A program made the translations under genes and the position numbers. Under the pieces are notes generated by a model. That model saw only the letters and a program-made list of their open reading frames with translations. It was not told where the DNA came from and did no database searches. From [Haemophilus] felis (GTDB taxonomy: Bacteria > Pseudomonadota > Gammaproteobacteria > Enterobacterales > Pasteurellaceae), in assembly GCA_002015125.1 (NCBI GenBank), contig MUYB01000026.1, positions 73,138 through 137,137 on the forward strand: 64,000 bases of DNA, written 5' to 3'. Below, piece after piece: positions 38,354 through 47,553 of this stretch (its first letter is position 1; each line of letters starts with the position of its first letter).

Positions 38354-39152
38354 GCCTTATTAACTCTATATCATTCTTTTGAGAAGTTGAATGACTTAAC
38401 ATTTCTAACTCTAATAAACATAATTTAGCTGCGCCAGTTAAATCAGGATATATAGTTGCATGATGAATATCCATCATAAATAAATGTTTTAAAATTTTTT
38501 CTCTCTCTGTATTAGGAATATTAATTTTAAACATTATAGGCCGTTTAGTTTCTCCTTCGAATTCCCTTTCAACCCATTCTCTCATATCAAAATTTATTGG
38601 TTGCTTAGTAAATACTCCAGATTGAGATAGTAGTCTATTATCAGAGCTCTTACTTAACTCAATAAGTCTAAATTCATCATGAAAATCTTTGCCTTGATTA
38701 TATTTCTCCATTCTCTCTGAAATAAACCTTGTTATCCCCCAAATACTTCTGAAATCTGTGCTTGGAGGCTTCTTATCTTCAAATGCAAAAAATAACGCTA
38801 TAAAAAGAGCTGAAGTCCAATCTAAAAATGGTGTAGCCAATCCATAATGCTGACCTAAAGCCCAAATTTCATCATCATTATTAGGAATAGCAACTCTACC
38901 ACGAATAGCCATTTTAAAATTATTCAAGAGAGTATCATATGTACTATTTAATGCTACTCGAGGATCTAATCTTGGAATAAATCTGTCTAGAGTTGTAGTC
39001 AATTTCCAACTTGAGTCTCTTTGCCCACGAAAATAAATTTTACTCATTCCATCAGAAAAAAATGAACTAAATTCTAGAAATTCAAAATAATTATTAACTG
39101 TAAGATCTAAAACTCCATTAGATATTATAGCTCTTGAAAAGATATTATTCAT
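38337..39152 (-). CDS. FRG-domain protein, likely acquired cargo
   Basis: 271 residues. FRG signature IYFRGQRDSSWKL near residues 39-51 and LGQHYGLATPFLDWTSALFIAL near 103-124. Visibly more A/T-rich than the pigment genes on both sides. Strong GGAGG 6 bases upstream of the ATG. FRG proteins are widespread, of uncertain biochemical role, and often sit in phage-defence islands. It separates the small HTH-like gene from the BtrH-like gene. Confidence 0.75.
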   Translation of the reverse strand: MNNIFSRAIISNGVLDLTVNNYFEFLEFSSFFSDGMSKIYFRGQRDSSWKLTTTLDRFIPRLDPRVALNSTYDTLLNNFKMAIRGRVAIPNNDDEIWALGQHYGLATPFLDWTSALFIALFFAFEDKKPPSTDFRSIWGITRFISERMEKYNQGKDFHDEFRLIELSKSSDNRLLSQSGVFTKQPINFDMREWVEREFEGETKRPIMFKINIPNTEREKILKHLFMMDIHHATIYPDLTGAAKLCLLELEMLSHSTSQKNDIELIRHVSYT

Positions 39153-39165
39153 AAGTAGCCTCCAG

Positions 39166-39552
39166 TTAAATGCTTAATTCAGAAAATTGTATCCCAAACA
39201 CCCCCGCATACACCGCCAATTTTTCTTCCGACAACTTCGCAAACACCTCAGGTCTAAAATGTCGTTTGATTTGCCATTGCCAAAAGCCTGTGGCTTGGGC
39301 AAGGGTGGGTAGATCGTAGCGGTTTTTGTACATTAGGTAGTAAATTGGGGATTTTTCGCCGTTTTTGACCGCTTGTAGGGCGGCTTCAGCTTGTTGTTCT
39401 AGCTCATCAACGGCTTGTTGGGTGGCGAACTCTTCCGTTTGCCAGCCTGAACTGGTGGTGGTTTGGTAGCGACCGTTTGCGGTGGCGTACACTACTTTTT
39501 TCTGTCCACGGAAGATTTTACTGTCGTCTTGCGGTATGTTTTTTATATCCAT
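39166..39552 (-). CDS. Small conserved protein of DAR/flexirubin-type clusters
   Basis: 128 residues from ATG 39552 with AAGGA 6 bases upstream. Acidic/Gln-rich middle (VDELEQQAEAALQAV), then a helical C-terminus (YKNRYDLPTLAQATGFWQWQIKRHFRPEVFAKLS) that looks like a helix-turn-helix. I recall similar proteins next to darB in Bacteroidetes but know no function. It could be a cluster regulator or an accessory subunit. Confidence 0.6.
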   Translation of the reverse strand: MDIKNIPQDDSKIFRGQKKVVYATANGRYQTTTSSGWQTEEFATQQAVDELEQQAEAALQAVKNGEKSPIYYLMYKNRYDLPTLAQATGFWQWQIKRHFRPEVFAKLSEEKLAVYAGVFGIQFSELSI

Positions 39553-39589
39553 TTGAGATCCTTGGCAATTTTGCAAAAACGGGCAACAT

Positions 39590-40738
39590 TCACTCCCCGT
39601 TGTGAATGACCTCTAATAACATAAAGCAGGAAGAAAAACGCCCACTTTCAGGCACATAGCACAGCACTTTTTGCCCTGTTTTTAGTTTGTGAGTACGGGT
39701 AAATTCTTCCAACATAATATAGATAGAAGCCGAACCCGTGTTGCCTTTGGTGGTGAGATTGGTGAACCATTTTTCTTGGGGAATAACAAAGCCAATCCGC
39801 TCCAACCCTTCGCTTAATTTATTGCGGAAGAAACCCGATGAGTAGTGTGGCAATAAATAATCGATCTCTTCGGCGGTTAAGCGGTATTTTTCAATAAGAC
39901 GAGAGAGTGCTTTTTCGACGGTGTAGCGAACAATGTTTTCATTCAGCAGTTTTACGTCTTGTTTCACTGCCATCACGCTGCGTTTATCCCGTTCTGTCTG
40001 CGACATATTTTTCCAACTGGTGTAATTGCCGTCCACAAAATCCGCCCCAGCGTACATACAAACAGGCATTTCGTTAGCGTAAGAAATCAGCTCAATCCAA
40101 TGGATTTTAAAACTTAGTCCCGTTGCGTTTGGTTGGTTGCTTAAATACACGGCACCCGCCCCATCGGATAGCATCCAACGTAAGAAATCTTTCTCGAAGC
40201 CAATTTCAGGTTTGGCATCTTCAAGTTGTTTGGCATTCACTTCGGCTTTGAAATTCTCACTTCGCATAATGGCGGAAGCACATTCAGATGCCACCGCCAC
40301 CGCATTTTGATGTTCGCCTGTTCGTACGGCATTGAAAGCGTGTTTCATCGCAGCCATTCCTGCAACGCAAACTCCTGAAAAAGACATCACTTCCATTGGC
40401 GGTGCATTTTCCAATAAGCCGTGCACCATCACGCCTTGCCCTGGCATAATTTGATCGGGATAAGAAGTGGCAACCGCAAGGCTGGTAAAATCATTGGCAG
40501 AAATACCTAAGGATTTCACCGCTTGCACCGCTAATTCCGTGCTGGTGTGGGTGGATTGGCGTGTGATCGGATCAATGGCATAGTGGCGTTGTTCAATGCC
40601 GTTGGAACGCAAAATCATTTTCCGCACCCGTGATGGCACATCGCCCACCATACCAAGCACTTGTTCCATTTGGTCGTTGCCGACAGGTTCGTTGGGTAAA
40701 AAAGCAGAAATATGATTTAGGTAAACATCGGATAACAT
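39590..40738 (-). CDS. darB: KAS III-type ketosynthase, dialkylresorcinol-forming DarB
   Basis: 382 residues. Starts MLSDVYLNHISAFLPNEPVGN, the DarB signature. Full FabH-like triad: Cys124 in SGVCVAGMAA, His in LLPHYSSGF near residue 298, Asn in TKGNTGSAS near 332. DarB joins two acyl-ACP beta-keto units; with DarA this gives a dialkylresorcinol ring. Five-base-class spacing to darA makes the pair an operon core. Confidence 0.87.
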   Translation of the reverse strand: MLSDVYLNHISAFLPNEPVGNDQMEQVLGMVGDVPSRVRKMILRSNGIEQRHYAIDPITRQSTHTSTELAVQAVKSLGISANDFTSLAVATSYPDQIMPGQGVMVHGLLENAPPMEVMSFSGVCVAGMAAMKHAFNAVRTGEHQNAVAVASECASAIMRSENFKAEVNAKQLEDAKPEIGFEKDFLRWMLSDGAGAVYLSNQPNATGLSFKIHWIELISYANEMPVCMYAGADFVDGNYTSWKNMSQTERDKRSVMAVKQDVKLLNENIVRYTVEKALSRLIEKYRLTAEEIDYLLPHYSSGFFRNKLSEGLERIGFVIPQEKWFTNLTTKGNTGSASIYIMLEEFTRTHKLKTGQKVLCYVPESGRFSSCFMLLEVIHNGE

Positions 40739-40742
40739 TCAA

Positions 40743-41657
40743 TTATTCCCCAGAAGGTTCAGCAAAATAGCGTTTTTGTTGAGCGAGTTTATTTTTTAAT
40801 AATGGGCGTAATAGCCACTTAATCACGGCACTGATTGGCACTACCGTTAAAATCATTACCACCAAAAAGACGACATATAGATAAAGCACCGCTTGGCGTA
40901 AAGGCGGAGAAATTTGTCCGCACTTCATCAGCAATTTGCCCCACAAATAGAAACTACGGTGTCCCACTTTTTCGCTCATCATCAGTTTTTCGTCGATTTT
41001 CACCGCCTGCATATTGTGGAAAATGGTGCGATCAAGCGGTCGGCTTTCCCGAAAAATTTGCAAAATTTTTTCACCAAAACGGCTGGCGTCGGCAAGCTCG
41101 CTCTCTGCAATGCCTGCACTGGGTAGCCATTTATAATGTTGTTTATTGCCTGTGAGCATCCACGCAGGTGTGGTGATAAAACTTGCCCAATCGTTGGATT
41201 GATCGACTTTTACCACGTTGCCGATAAGCGTTGCCCCAGCGTTAGCAAGCAAGGTTTTCATTTTTTCTTGTGCCATCAGCCACATATTGCGACAGCCGAT
41301 CAGCGTAATCACGGGCGTGTCTTTTAAAATGCTTTTGGCTTGTTCGCTTTGCATAAAGGCGGTAATGGGTTGAGAGGGCGATAGGAACCAAACCGTATAG
41401 GCAATAATAATTAAATCGTATTTTTTTTGCTGAAAATGTGGGGGCACAATGGGGGCAGGGCGTAAATGCACCGTTTCAGGGAAAATGTTAAAAAAAGGGG
41501 TAAATTTCCACGGAAAAGGGAAAGGCGGCGTGGGCTGAATGCAAAAATGCTCAAGCTGAATATCGGCTTGAGCGGTGAGTGGGCGGACGAAACTTTCCGC
41601 CAATACGGTGAGCTGCCCTGTTTGCGAATAAGAGACGATCAGGATATTTTTTGCCAT
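40743..41657 (-). CDS. darA: Dialkylresorcinol condensing enzyme DarA (flavodoxin-like)
   Basis: 304 residues from ATG 41657, which overlaps the KS stop by one base. Flavodoxin-like start KNILIVSYSQTGQL, then the PPFPFPWKFTPFFNIFPETV block typical of DarA. A C-terminal hydrophobic helix (VVFLVVMILTVVPISAVI, near residue 275) implies membrane association. It acts with DarB to aromatise the condensed chain to a resorcinol. Function from family knowledge of DarA/DarB. Confidence 0.85.
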   Translation of the reverse strand: MAKNILIVSYSQTGQLTVLAESFVRPLTAQADIQLEHFCIQPTPPFPFPWKFTPFFNIFPETVHLRPAPIVPPHFQQKKYDLIIIAYTVWFLSPSQPITAFMQSEQAKSILKDTPVITLIGCRNMWLMAQEKMKTLLANAGATLIGNVVKVDQSNDWASFITTPAWMLTGNKQHYKWLPSAGIAESELADASRFGEKILQIFRESRPLDRTIFHNMQAVKIDEKLMMSEKVGHRSFYLWGKLLMKCGQISPPLRQAVLYLYVVFLVVMILTVVPISAVIKWLLRPLLKNKLAQQKRYFAEPSGE

Positions 41658-42901
41658 TATTGCCCTGTCCAACGTTTAAAAATCAGAGATGTATTAACAC
41701 CACCGAAAGCGAAATTATTGTTCATAACATAGTCAGTTGTAATTTCTCGACCATCGCCTTGAATGTAATCCAATTTTCCGCAACGCTCATCAATATGGTC
41801 TAAATTGATAGTCGGGGCAAACCAGCCATCTCGCATCATTTCAATGGAAAACCACGATTCCAAGGCACCGCAAGCGCCTAGCGTATGCCCAAGATAACTT
41901 TTTTGTGAACTCAGTGGAATGTTGCCGAATACCGCTTCGGTGGCTTGGGTTTCCGCAATATCGCCTTGCTCGGTGGCGGTACCGTGTCCGTTCACATAGC
42001 CAATTTGGCTTGGGGAAATGCCAGCGTCTTTAATGGCAAGTTCCATACAGCGTTGCATGGTTTCTTTTTGCGGACGGGTGACGTGACTGCCGTCGCTGTT
42101 CGCTCCATAGCCCACCACTTCGGCGATAATATTCGCCCCACGAGCCAAGGCGTGTTCTAACTCTTCTAACACAAACATTCCCGCCCCTTCACCAATCACC
42201 AAACCATCACGCTGCTGATCGTAAGGGCGTGGTGTGTGTTTAGGCGTGTCATTTTGACGGCTTGCAGCATAAAGCGAGTCGAAAACATACACTTCTGACG
42301 GACAAAACTCTTCGCCGCCACCTGCTAACATCATTGGGATTAAGCCGTATTTAATTGCTTCATAGGAATAGCCAATGGCTTGGCTACCTGAAGAACAAGC
42401 ACTGGATGTGGGGATAATTCTGCCCGTTAAGCCAAAGAAAATGCCGATATTGGCTGCGGTGGTGTGGGGCATCATTCGCACATAGGTGTTGGCGTTAAAG
42501 CTGTCAGATTGCCCAGTCATCAGTAATTCGCCTACATCTCGAATATCTTTTGTGCTGCCTGTTGAAGAACCGCATGCCACGCCCATTCTGCCATCTGTGA
42601 GAGTAGGATCGATGGCGCCATTGGCATATAAACCTGCATCAGCCAACGCTTGCTCGGTTGCATCTACACATAATTGTGAAACTCGCCCCATACTGCGTAA
42701 CTGCTTGCGTGTCCAATGTTTAGGGTGTTCGTAATTTGGGATCGGGGCTCCAAGCAAGGCTTCCAATTCAGGGTAACGCTCTGCCCAACCGTCCATTTTT
42801 TGCACCGCATTTTGCTTGCGTTGAAATGCGACTTTAATGTCTTGCCACTCTCGACCAAAGGCAGTAATACCACCAATGCCTGTTATTACAACTCGCTTCA
42901 T
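41657..42901 (-). CDS. Beta-ketoacyl-ACP synthase, FabB/FabF-like
   Basis: 414 residues from ATG 42901 (MKRVVITGIGG); the frame to 42940 adds unconserved residues. Cys169 in TSSACSSGSQ, His in YVNGHGTATEQGD near residue 307, and His in SYLGHTLGACG near 342: a complete elongating KS. Either the ApeR- or ApeO-type enzyme of aryl-polyene pathways; sequence alone does not decide. Cotranscribed with the ketoreductase upstream and darA downstream. Confidence 0.87.
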   Translation of the reverse strand: MKRVVITGIGGITAFGREWQDIKVAFQRKQNAVQKMDGWAERYPELEALLGAPIPNYEHPKHWTRKQLRSMGRVSQLCVDATEQALADAGLYANGAIDPTLTDGRMGVACGSSTGSTKDIRDVGELLMTGQSDSFNANTYVRMMPHTTAANIGIFFGLTGRIIPTSSACSSGSQAIGYSYEAIKYGLIPMMLAGGGEEFCPSEVYVFDSLYAASRQNDTPKHTPRPYDQQRDGLVIGEGAGMFVLEELEHALARGANIIAEVVGYGANSDGSHVTRPQKETMQRCMELAIKDAGISPSQIGYVNGHGTATEQGDIAETQATEAVFGNIPLSSQKSYLGHTLGACGALESWFSIEMMRDGWFAPTINLDHIDERCGKLDYIQGDGREITTDYVMNNNFAFGGVNTSLIFKRWTGQ

Positions 42902-42946
42902 TTTCTCTCTCTTGTTTGCAAAATCGTTTTCCAATCTCACCGCTTG

Positions 42947-43675
42947 TTAGCACAAACCGCCATTCACAGCGATGACCTGACGGGTAATATAAGCCGCTTT
43001 TTCGTCCATTAAAAATTGCACAGTGTGTGCCACTTCGTCAGGATCCCCCATTCGCCCTGCTGGGATCATTTTTAGAATTTCATCAACAGGCACATTTTCA
43101 TCCAAAATATCCGTATCAATTAAACCCGGTGCCACGCAGTTTACCGTAATCTTCCGTTTTGCCAGTTCAATCGCTAACGCCTTCGCTGCTCCAATAATGC
43201 CTGCTTTGGATGCACTATAATTCACTTGTCCACGATTGCCGATTAAGCCAGATACAGACGTAATACACACAATTCGTCCCGCTTTGCGACGGCGGATCAT
43301 CGGCATCATAATCGGATGAAGCACATTGTAAAAACTGTCTAAATTGGTGCGTAACACGGTGTCCCAATCGTTCTCCGTTAAGGCTGGAAAAGCATTATCA
43401 CGGGTCAACCCTGCATTTAATACCACGCCATAATAAGCACCAAAGTGCTCCACATCTGCCGTGAGTTTCTCTGCCACTTCCGCTCGATTTGCCACATCAA
43501 ACTGCAACATCCTTGCATTTTGCCCGAAGGATCTCACCGCTTGTGCCACCGCTTCCGCTTCGTCCACCCGAGAACGGCAATGCACCACAATATCATAACC
43601 TTGCTCCGCTAACTTCAAGGCAATCGCCTTGCCAATGCCACGGCTAGAGCCGGTGATTAAAACTGTATTGCTCAT
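42947..43675 (-). CDS. 3-ketoacyl-ACP reductase, FabG-like (ApeQ-type)
   Basis: 242 residues. NADP motif TGSSRGIGKAI near residue 8, catalytic Ser in CITSVSGL, Tyr-x3-Lys in YSASKAG near 152, and C-terminal AVNGGLC. Ketoreductase for polyene chain growth. It lies 12 bases after the stop of the AlbA_2 gene, which separates it from the dehydratase gene it would normally follow. Confidence 0.9.
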   Translation of the reverse strand: MSNTVLITGSSRGIGKAIALKLAEQGYDIVVHCRSRVDEAEAVAQAVRSFGQNARMLQFDVANRAEVAEKLTADVEHFGAYYGVVLNAGLTRDNAFPALTENDWDTVLRTNLDSFYNVLHPIMMPMIRRRKAGRIVCITSVSGLIGNRGQVNYSASKAGIIGAAKALAIELAKRKITVNCVAPGLIDTDILDENVPVDEILKMIPAGRMGDPDEVAHTVQFLMDEKAAYITRQVIAVNGGLC

Positions 43676-43687
43676 CTTATTTCCCTA

Positions 43688-45121
43688 CTATTTTTTGAGT
43701 GTGTAATATTGGGTTGGATCTTTTGGACTTAATCCATGCCAAGTAAGAATCCCTTTTTGTTCTAATCCCTTTAATATTCGACTAGCAGTAATATGACTAC
43801 GATTTAATATCTCTTTTACCACCTTTACACTAATCGTTTTGTTTGTATATAAGTGCTGTAAAACAAGAATTTCATATTGACTTAACGTATCCATCAGATC
43901 TTCAGTCAAAATCTTCTCAATTTGCTCTAACTCTCTTAAAGTACGATGTTCAATATTATTTTCTAGAATCAATTTTACCGAATTATCATTCGGTTCAAGA
44001 TATAAAGGGCTATTAAGTTGATAAGCTTTCATTTCCTCAATCATTCGATTTACACCTTCATTCAACTCTTTTACCCAACCAAATTCGTAGAGTACTCTTG
44101 CAATCCTCGGATTGCGAGAAAAACGCGTGTAATACATATTTTCAAGTGTGACTGGGCGAGGTAAACCACCTGGGCTGAAAATTTCTAGACGATCATCAAA
44201 CATTGAAATTCGAATACAATCCCCTTGATTACTGTAGCTACGGTGGGTAACTGCATTAACAACTCCCTCTAACCAAGCAAATTCTGGATATTCATCAATT
44301 TTGATGAATTTTCCATTATCATCTAAGCGTTGGAATTCTCTCAATTGATTTTTTAAAATTGATTTTGTACTTTCAATAAGCCTAGGAATAGGTTCCTCTA
44401 GCATTAACTCTTTAACGACATTAAAAGATTTACCCACTAACGGTGCTTTGCCTTCATAACGGAGAAAACGCAAGCGAGCATTGGGAAAATATCGAGTTGG
44501 ATTTTTACCAAAAAGTAAAATACAAGCATTAGTCAATTTTCCATCTTTCGTCATTAAATCTCGAGCTTGGAGTATTTCCTCAATAGAGCGGTTAGTTTGT
44601 AATTTAAGGCGATATTCTTCTAATAAAGCGAGATCAAGATCTTCAAAATCTACTCTCTCAATAGGTTGATCTTCAAATACTCGTTGGCTTTTTTCATATT
44701 CCAACTGCAAGCGTTGCTCAAAGCTCAATTCCAGCGTTTGATCTTTTGAGCGTAGAAATACTTTATCATCATGCGAGACAATTACCCGGCTATTGGAAGA
44801 TGAAATCTCAAAGACTAAAATATGATCAGGTAAATCTTTGTTATTTCTCACATCCAATAGCTGATAAGTTACAGGGATTGGCATTTTTTGCAAATTCTTC
44901 AATGCGTGGATAAAGTCTTCTGGTCTATGTGCTTTTGGGTAGTTAAAGCCTGTGATTTGTCCATCATCTTCAATACCAATCACTAATAAGCCACCATCAG
45001 CATTGGCAAAACCGATTAAGTGACGTAGTATTTCTTTAGGCTCTTTCCTAGCACTTTTACGATCAAAGGATTTATCTTCTTTGCGAGTGGAAAAACTCTC
45101 TATGTTATATGTGTCATGCAT
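43688..45121 (-). CDS. AlbA_2 / HATPase_c_4 / winged-HTH protein, inserted in APE operon
   Basis: 477 residues. N-terminal AlbA_2 (Schlafen-like) domain with LIGFANADGGLLVIGIEDDG near residue 36; a divergent ATPase domain with LEGVVNAVTHRSYS near 285 and DDRLEIFSPGGLP near 310; and a C-terminal winged helix from ~415 (YEILVLQHLYTNKTIS). Members are thought to be regulators or defence-related; role unknown. A/T-rich against its neighbours. No Shine-Dalgarno precedes the ATG, because a 10-bp repeat array comes up to within 2 bases of it. Confidence 0.83.
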   Translation of the reverse strand: MHDTYNIESFSTRKEDKSFDRKSARKEPKEILRHLIGFANADGGLLVIGIEDDGQITGFNYPKAHRPEDFIHALKNLQKMPIPVTYQLLDVRNNKDLPDHILVFEISSSNSRVIVSHDDKVFLRSKDQTLELSFEQRLQLEYEKSQRVFEDQPIERVDFEDLDLALLEEYRLKLQTNRSIEEILQARDLMTKDGKLTNACILLFGKNPTRYFPNARLRFLRYEGKAPLVGKSFNVVKELMLEEPIPRLIESTKSILKNQLREFQRLDDNGKFIKIDEYPEFAWLEGVVNAVTHRSYSNQGDCIRISMFDDRLEIFSPGGLPRPVTLENMYYTRFSRNPRIARVLYEFGWVKELNEGVNRMIEEMKAYQLNSPLYLEPNDNSVKLILENNIEHRTLRELEQIEKILTEDLMDTLSQYEILVLQHLYTNKTISVKVVKEILNRSHITASRILKGLEQKGILTWHGLSPKDPTQYYTLKK

Positions 45122-45123
45122 AA

Positions 45124-45265
45124 TTAACTACTATTAACTACTATTAACTACTATTAACTACTATTAACTACTATTAACTACTATTAACTACTATTAACTA
45201 CTATTAACTACTATTAACTACTATTAACTACTATTAACTACTATTAACTACTATTAACTACTATT
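45124..45265. repeat. 10-bp tandem repeat array (CTATTAACTA, ~14 copies)
   Basis: Thirteen perfect copies from 45131 to 45260 plus partial units at both ends. The unit has stop codons that fall in all six frames of the array. It supplies the stop codon (TAG) of the upstream dehydratase gene and ends 2 bases before the AlbA_2 start codon. Perfect identity suggests recent slippage-driven change. Confidence 0.97.
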
Positions 45266-45707
45266 TAGGACTAAACACATTCAACGCCCCTTCTAGCAGA
45301 ACTTGCTCGGTGACGCTATCGATAAGTTGGCTGTCGAATACGCCAAAACCTGTGGCATCTTGAATTGACATTTTGATCTGAATACGAAGTTGAGTGCCAA
45401 TGGCAATCTGTTCACTGTGAATATGTAATTTGCGGGTGCCGAGCAGATAGCCTAAACGGATGGGTTCACCAGCAAGGGTTGCTATACAACCCGCCCAAGC
45501 CGCAACGCCTTGTGCCATAATTTCAATGCCAGCAAAGGTGGCAAGTTTGCCGTTTTTAATTAACGGATTATCTGCGCGGATTTGGGTTTCTGCGGTTAAA
45601 AAATCATCGCCAAATTCGGTGATGCGGTCGAGCAATACCATATCGCCACTGTGTGGTACCAATGTAGCGACGTGATGGATCGGGCAAGTGAGATCTATCT
45701 TGGTCAT
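45261..45707 (-). CDS. apeP: 3-hydroxyacyl-ACP dehydratase, ApeP family
   Basis: 148 residues, single hotdog fold. Start IDLTCPIHHVATLVPHSGDMVLLDRI, with the ApeP catalytic His in LVPHSGDM near residue 20. Then GIEIMAQGVAAWAGC and LLGTRKLHIH. It dehydrates the growing polyene chain. The start overlaps the KS stop by 4 bases. The stop codon lies in the 10-bp repeat array. Confidence 0.88.
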   Translation of the reverse strand: MTKIDLTCPIHHVATLVPHSGDMVLLDRITEFGDDFLTAETQIRADNPLIKNGKLATFAGIEIMAQGVAAWAGCIATLAGEPIRLGYLLGTRKLHIHSEQIAIGTQLRIQIKMSIQDATGFGVFDSQLIDSVTEQVLLEGALNVFSPK

Positions 45708-46924
45708 TCCACTTCTCCTAGAATCAATACGCTGTTATTGCCGCCAAAGGCAAAAGAACTGCTCGCGCCAATGCGTCTGCCAGCTTGCCAGCGACTGCGT
45801 TCATCGGTGAGATGAATGGTTGCTAAATCAGGATCCGCTTGTTTGTCCCATAACTGGGGCGGTAGCAGGCCATTAGGGTTGTGTTGCCGGCTGATGACCG
45901 CCCAAAGGATAGCGGCTTCTACCGCCCCCGCCGCACCTAAAGTGTGTCCTGTGTAAGATTTGGTGGTGGTGCAAGGGGTTTGATGACCAAAAATTTTTGC
46001 CACGGCTAAACTTTCCATGTGATCGTTATGGCGAGTGCCTGTGCCGTGTAGATTGATCCAGCCAATATCTTGTGCCGATTGTTGAGAATGAGCCAACGCA
46101 TTAGCAAACGCAGCAATCGCCCCTTCCCCTTCAGGATGTGGCGAAGACATATGGTATGCGTCGCTACTTGAACCATAGCCCAACAACCCAATGCGCTGAT
46201 CGTCTAATGGCTCTCGGCTCATCATGAAAACCGCCGAACCTTCGCCAATGTTGATCCCGTCACGATTCGCAGAAAACGGGTTACAACGCTGTTCAGACAG
46301 CACGGAGAGCGAACCAAAACCGCTGATGGTCAATGGCGACAGCGTATCCACGCCCCCACAAATCACCGCATCGCATAAACCACTTTGCAGCAGGCGAGCA
46401 GCACTAATTAATGCCCTTGCCCCTGAAGTGCAAGCGGTGGAAATGCCGTAAGTCAGTCCTTGCAAGCCGTACACTTCTGCCACAAAATCTGCTGGGGCGG
46501 AGAAGAATTGCTGTTGTTGTTTGAAGTCTGCCTTCGACCAATCTTGATGTGCTGCCCCTTGTTTAAACACAGGAATATTTTCGTCCACACCCGTAGTTGA
46601 AGTGCCAATTACTACCGCAATCCGCTGCCGCCCAAAGCGATCAATGGCTTGTGCAATTTGCGTCTCGATTTGTGCCAAACTATGCCACAAAAGTTGGTTA
46701 TTGCGACTGCGATGAACATCCGCTAAATCCGCAGGAAACGCACGCAACGACAGGCTTACTTCGCCAAAAAAACGGGCTTTACCCTGAATGTGCAAGGAAG
46801 AGAAAGGCTTGTCCGACAAACGCAAAGGTGATACATCACCTGCGAGCAAGGTCTGTAAATGGGGTTGAACGCCGTCGCCTAAACTACTGACGAGTGCAGG
46901 TTGAGTTAAATAGAGTGGTTGCAT
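45704..46924 (-). CDS. Beta-ketoacyl-ACP synthase, ApeO/ApeR type
   Basis: 406 residues. Cys165 in GISTACTSGARA, His in NLHGTGTRHND near residue 300, and His in YTGHTLGAAG near 336. A complete FabF-like enzyme. Its position just after the DUF3261 lipoprotein and before the ApeP dehydratase matches the usual start of the APE elongation operon. Likely partner of the chain length factor, but this is inference. Confidence 0.88.
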   Translation of the reverse strand: MQPLYLTQPALVSSLGDGVQPHLQTLLAGDVSPLRLSDKPFSSLHIQGKARFFGEVSLSLRAFPADLADVHRSRNNQLLWHSLAQIETQIAQAIDRFGRQRIAVVIGTSTTGVDENIPVFKQGAAHQDWSKADFKQQQQFFSAPADFVAEVYGLQGLTYGISTACTSGARALISAARLLQSGLCDAVICGGVDTLSPLTISGFGSLSVLSEQRCNPFSANRDGINIGEGSAVFMMSREPLDDQRIGLLGYGSSSDAYHMSSPHPEGEGAIAAFANALAHSQQSAQDIGWINLHGTGTRHNDHMESLAVAKIFGHQTPCTTTKSYTGHTLGAAGAVEAAILWAVISRQHNPNGLLPPQLWDKQADPDLATIHLTDERSRWQAGRRIGASSSFAFGGNNSVLILGEVE

Positions 46925-46927
46925 AAC

Positions 46928-47374
46928 TTATTGTTTAATTTCAGAAATTGACCAACGAGACTGATCATTAAGTGTAATGGTTGCCCCGTTTAAGTGTGGG
47001 GTAATTTGCCACATTTTGTTGCTTTCGCTTAATTCAAACGGCGGATTATTGGGATTTAAGTAGGTGGCAATGGCGGAAAACAGCCGTTGAGCTTGAGAAT
47101 TGGGCATCACAAAGCCATCATTTTGCCAGCCGTTTTGACTCAGTTGTAAGCGAGCAATTGGTGAGCCGAGCGGATCGGTTTGCACCCAACGCCAATAATC
47201 AGGCAAAAATTGCACCGCCAACAAACTTTTCTCATTTTTTGGGGTAAGTTGCTCCACCGCAAACAAACGGCTCTCCACGGGGTGTGGTGGTAATCTTTTT
47301 ACTCTTAGATTACTACAACTAACTAAATTGCATACTCCAACAAACAGCACAATGAGAAATTTTACTTTTTTCAT
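46928..47374 (-). CDS. DUF3261-type lipoprotein, APE cluster
   Basis: 148 residues. Lipobox LVSC-SNL with Cys near residue 20. The mature part resembles the small outer-membrane lipoprotein of APE clusters (FLPDYWRWVQTDPLGSPIARL). Probable role in placing the pigment in the outer membrane with the LolA-like carrier and MMPL pump. First gene of the minus arm; stop 3 bases before the KS start. Confidence 0.7.
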   Translation of the reverse strand: MKKVKFLIVLFVGVCNLVSCSNLRVKRLPPHPVESRLFAVEQLTPKNEKSLLAVQFLPDYWRWVQTDPLGSPIARLQLSQNGWQNDGFVMPNSQAQRLFSAIATYLNPNNPPFELSESNKMWQITPHLNGATITLNDQSRWSISEIKQ

Positions 47375-47522
47375 TACAAAACTTGAACGTCATCATTTGT
47401 ACGACATTTTTTCACAGTTTTCATTATTGAACAAGGTTAAAATCAATACAATTTAGTTAATGTAACATTATTAATAAACATACGATTTACAATAAACAAT
47501 CTATTATATTAACAGTAATAAA

Positions 47523-47548
47523 TAAGGCGTTTATAAAATAACGCCTTA
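47523..47548. terminator. Hairpin after the 47554 lipoprotein gene
   Basis: TAAGGCGTT / AACGCCTTA, 9-bp stem with 8-base loop, followed on the minus strand by TTTATTA. It insulates the unknown lipoprotein gene from the APE minus arm. Confidence 0.65.
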
Positions 47549-47553
47549 GAATA

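Noticed and set aside
45124..45265. CRISPR or integration iterons
   Set aside because: A pure 10-bp tandem unit without spacers, and no replication or recombinase gene nearby.
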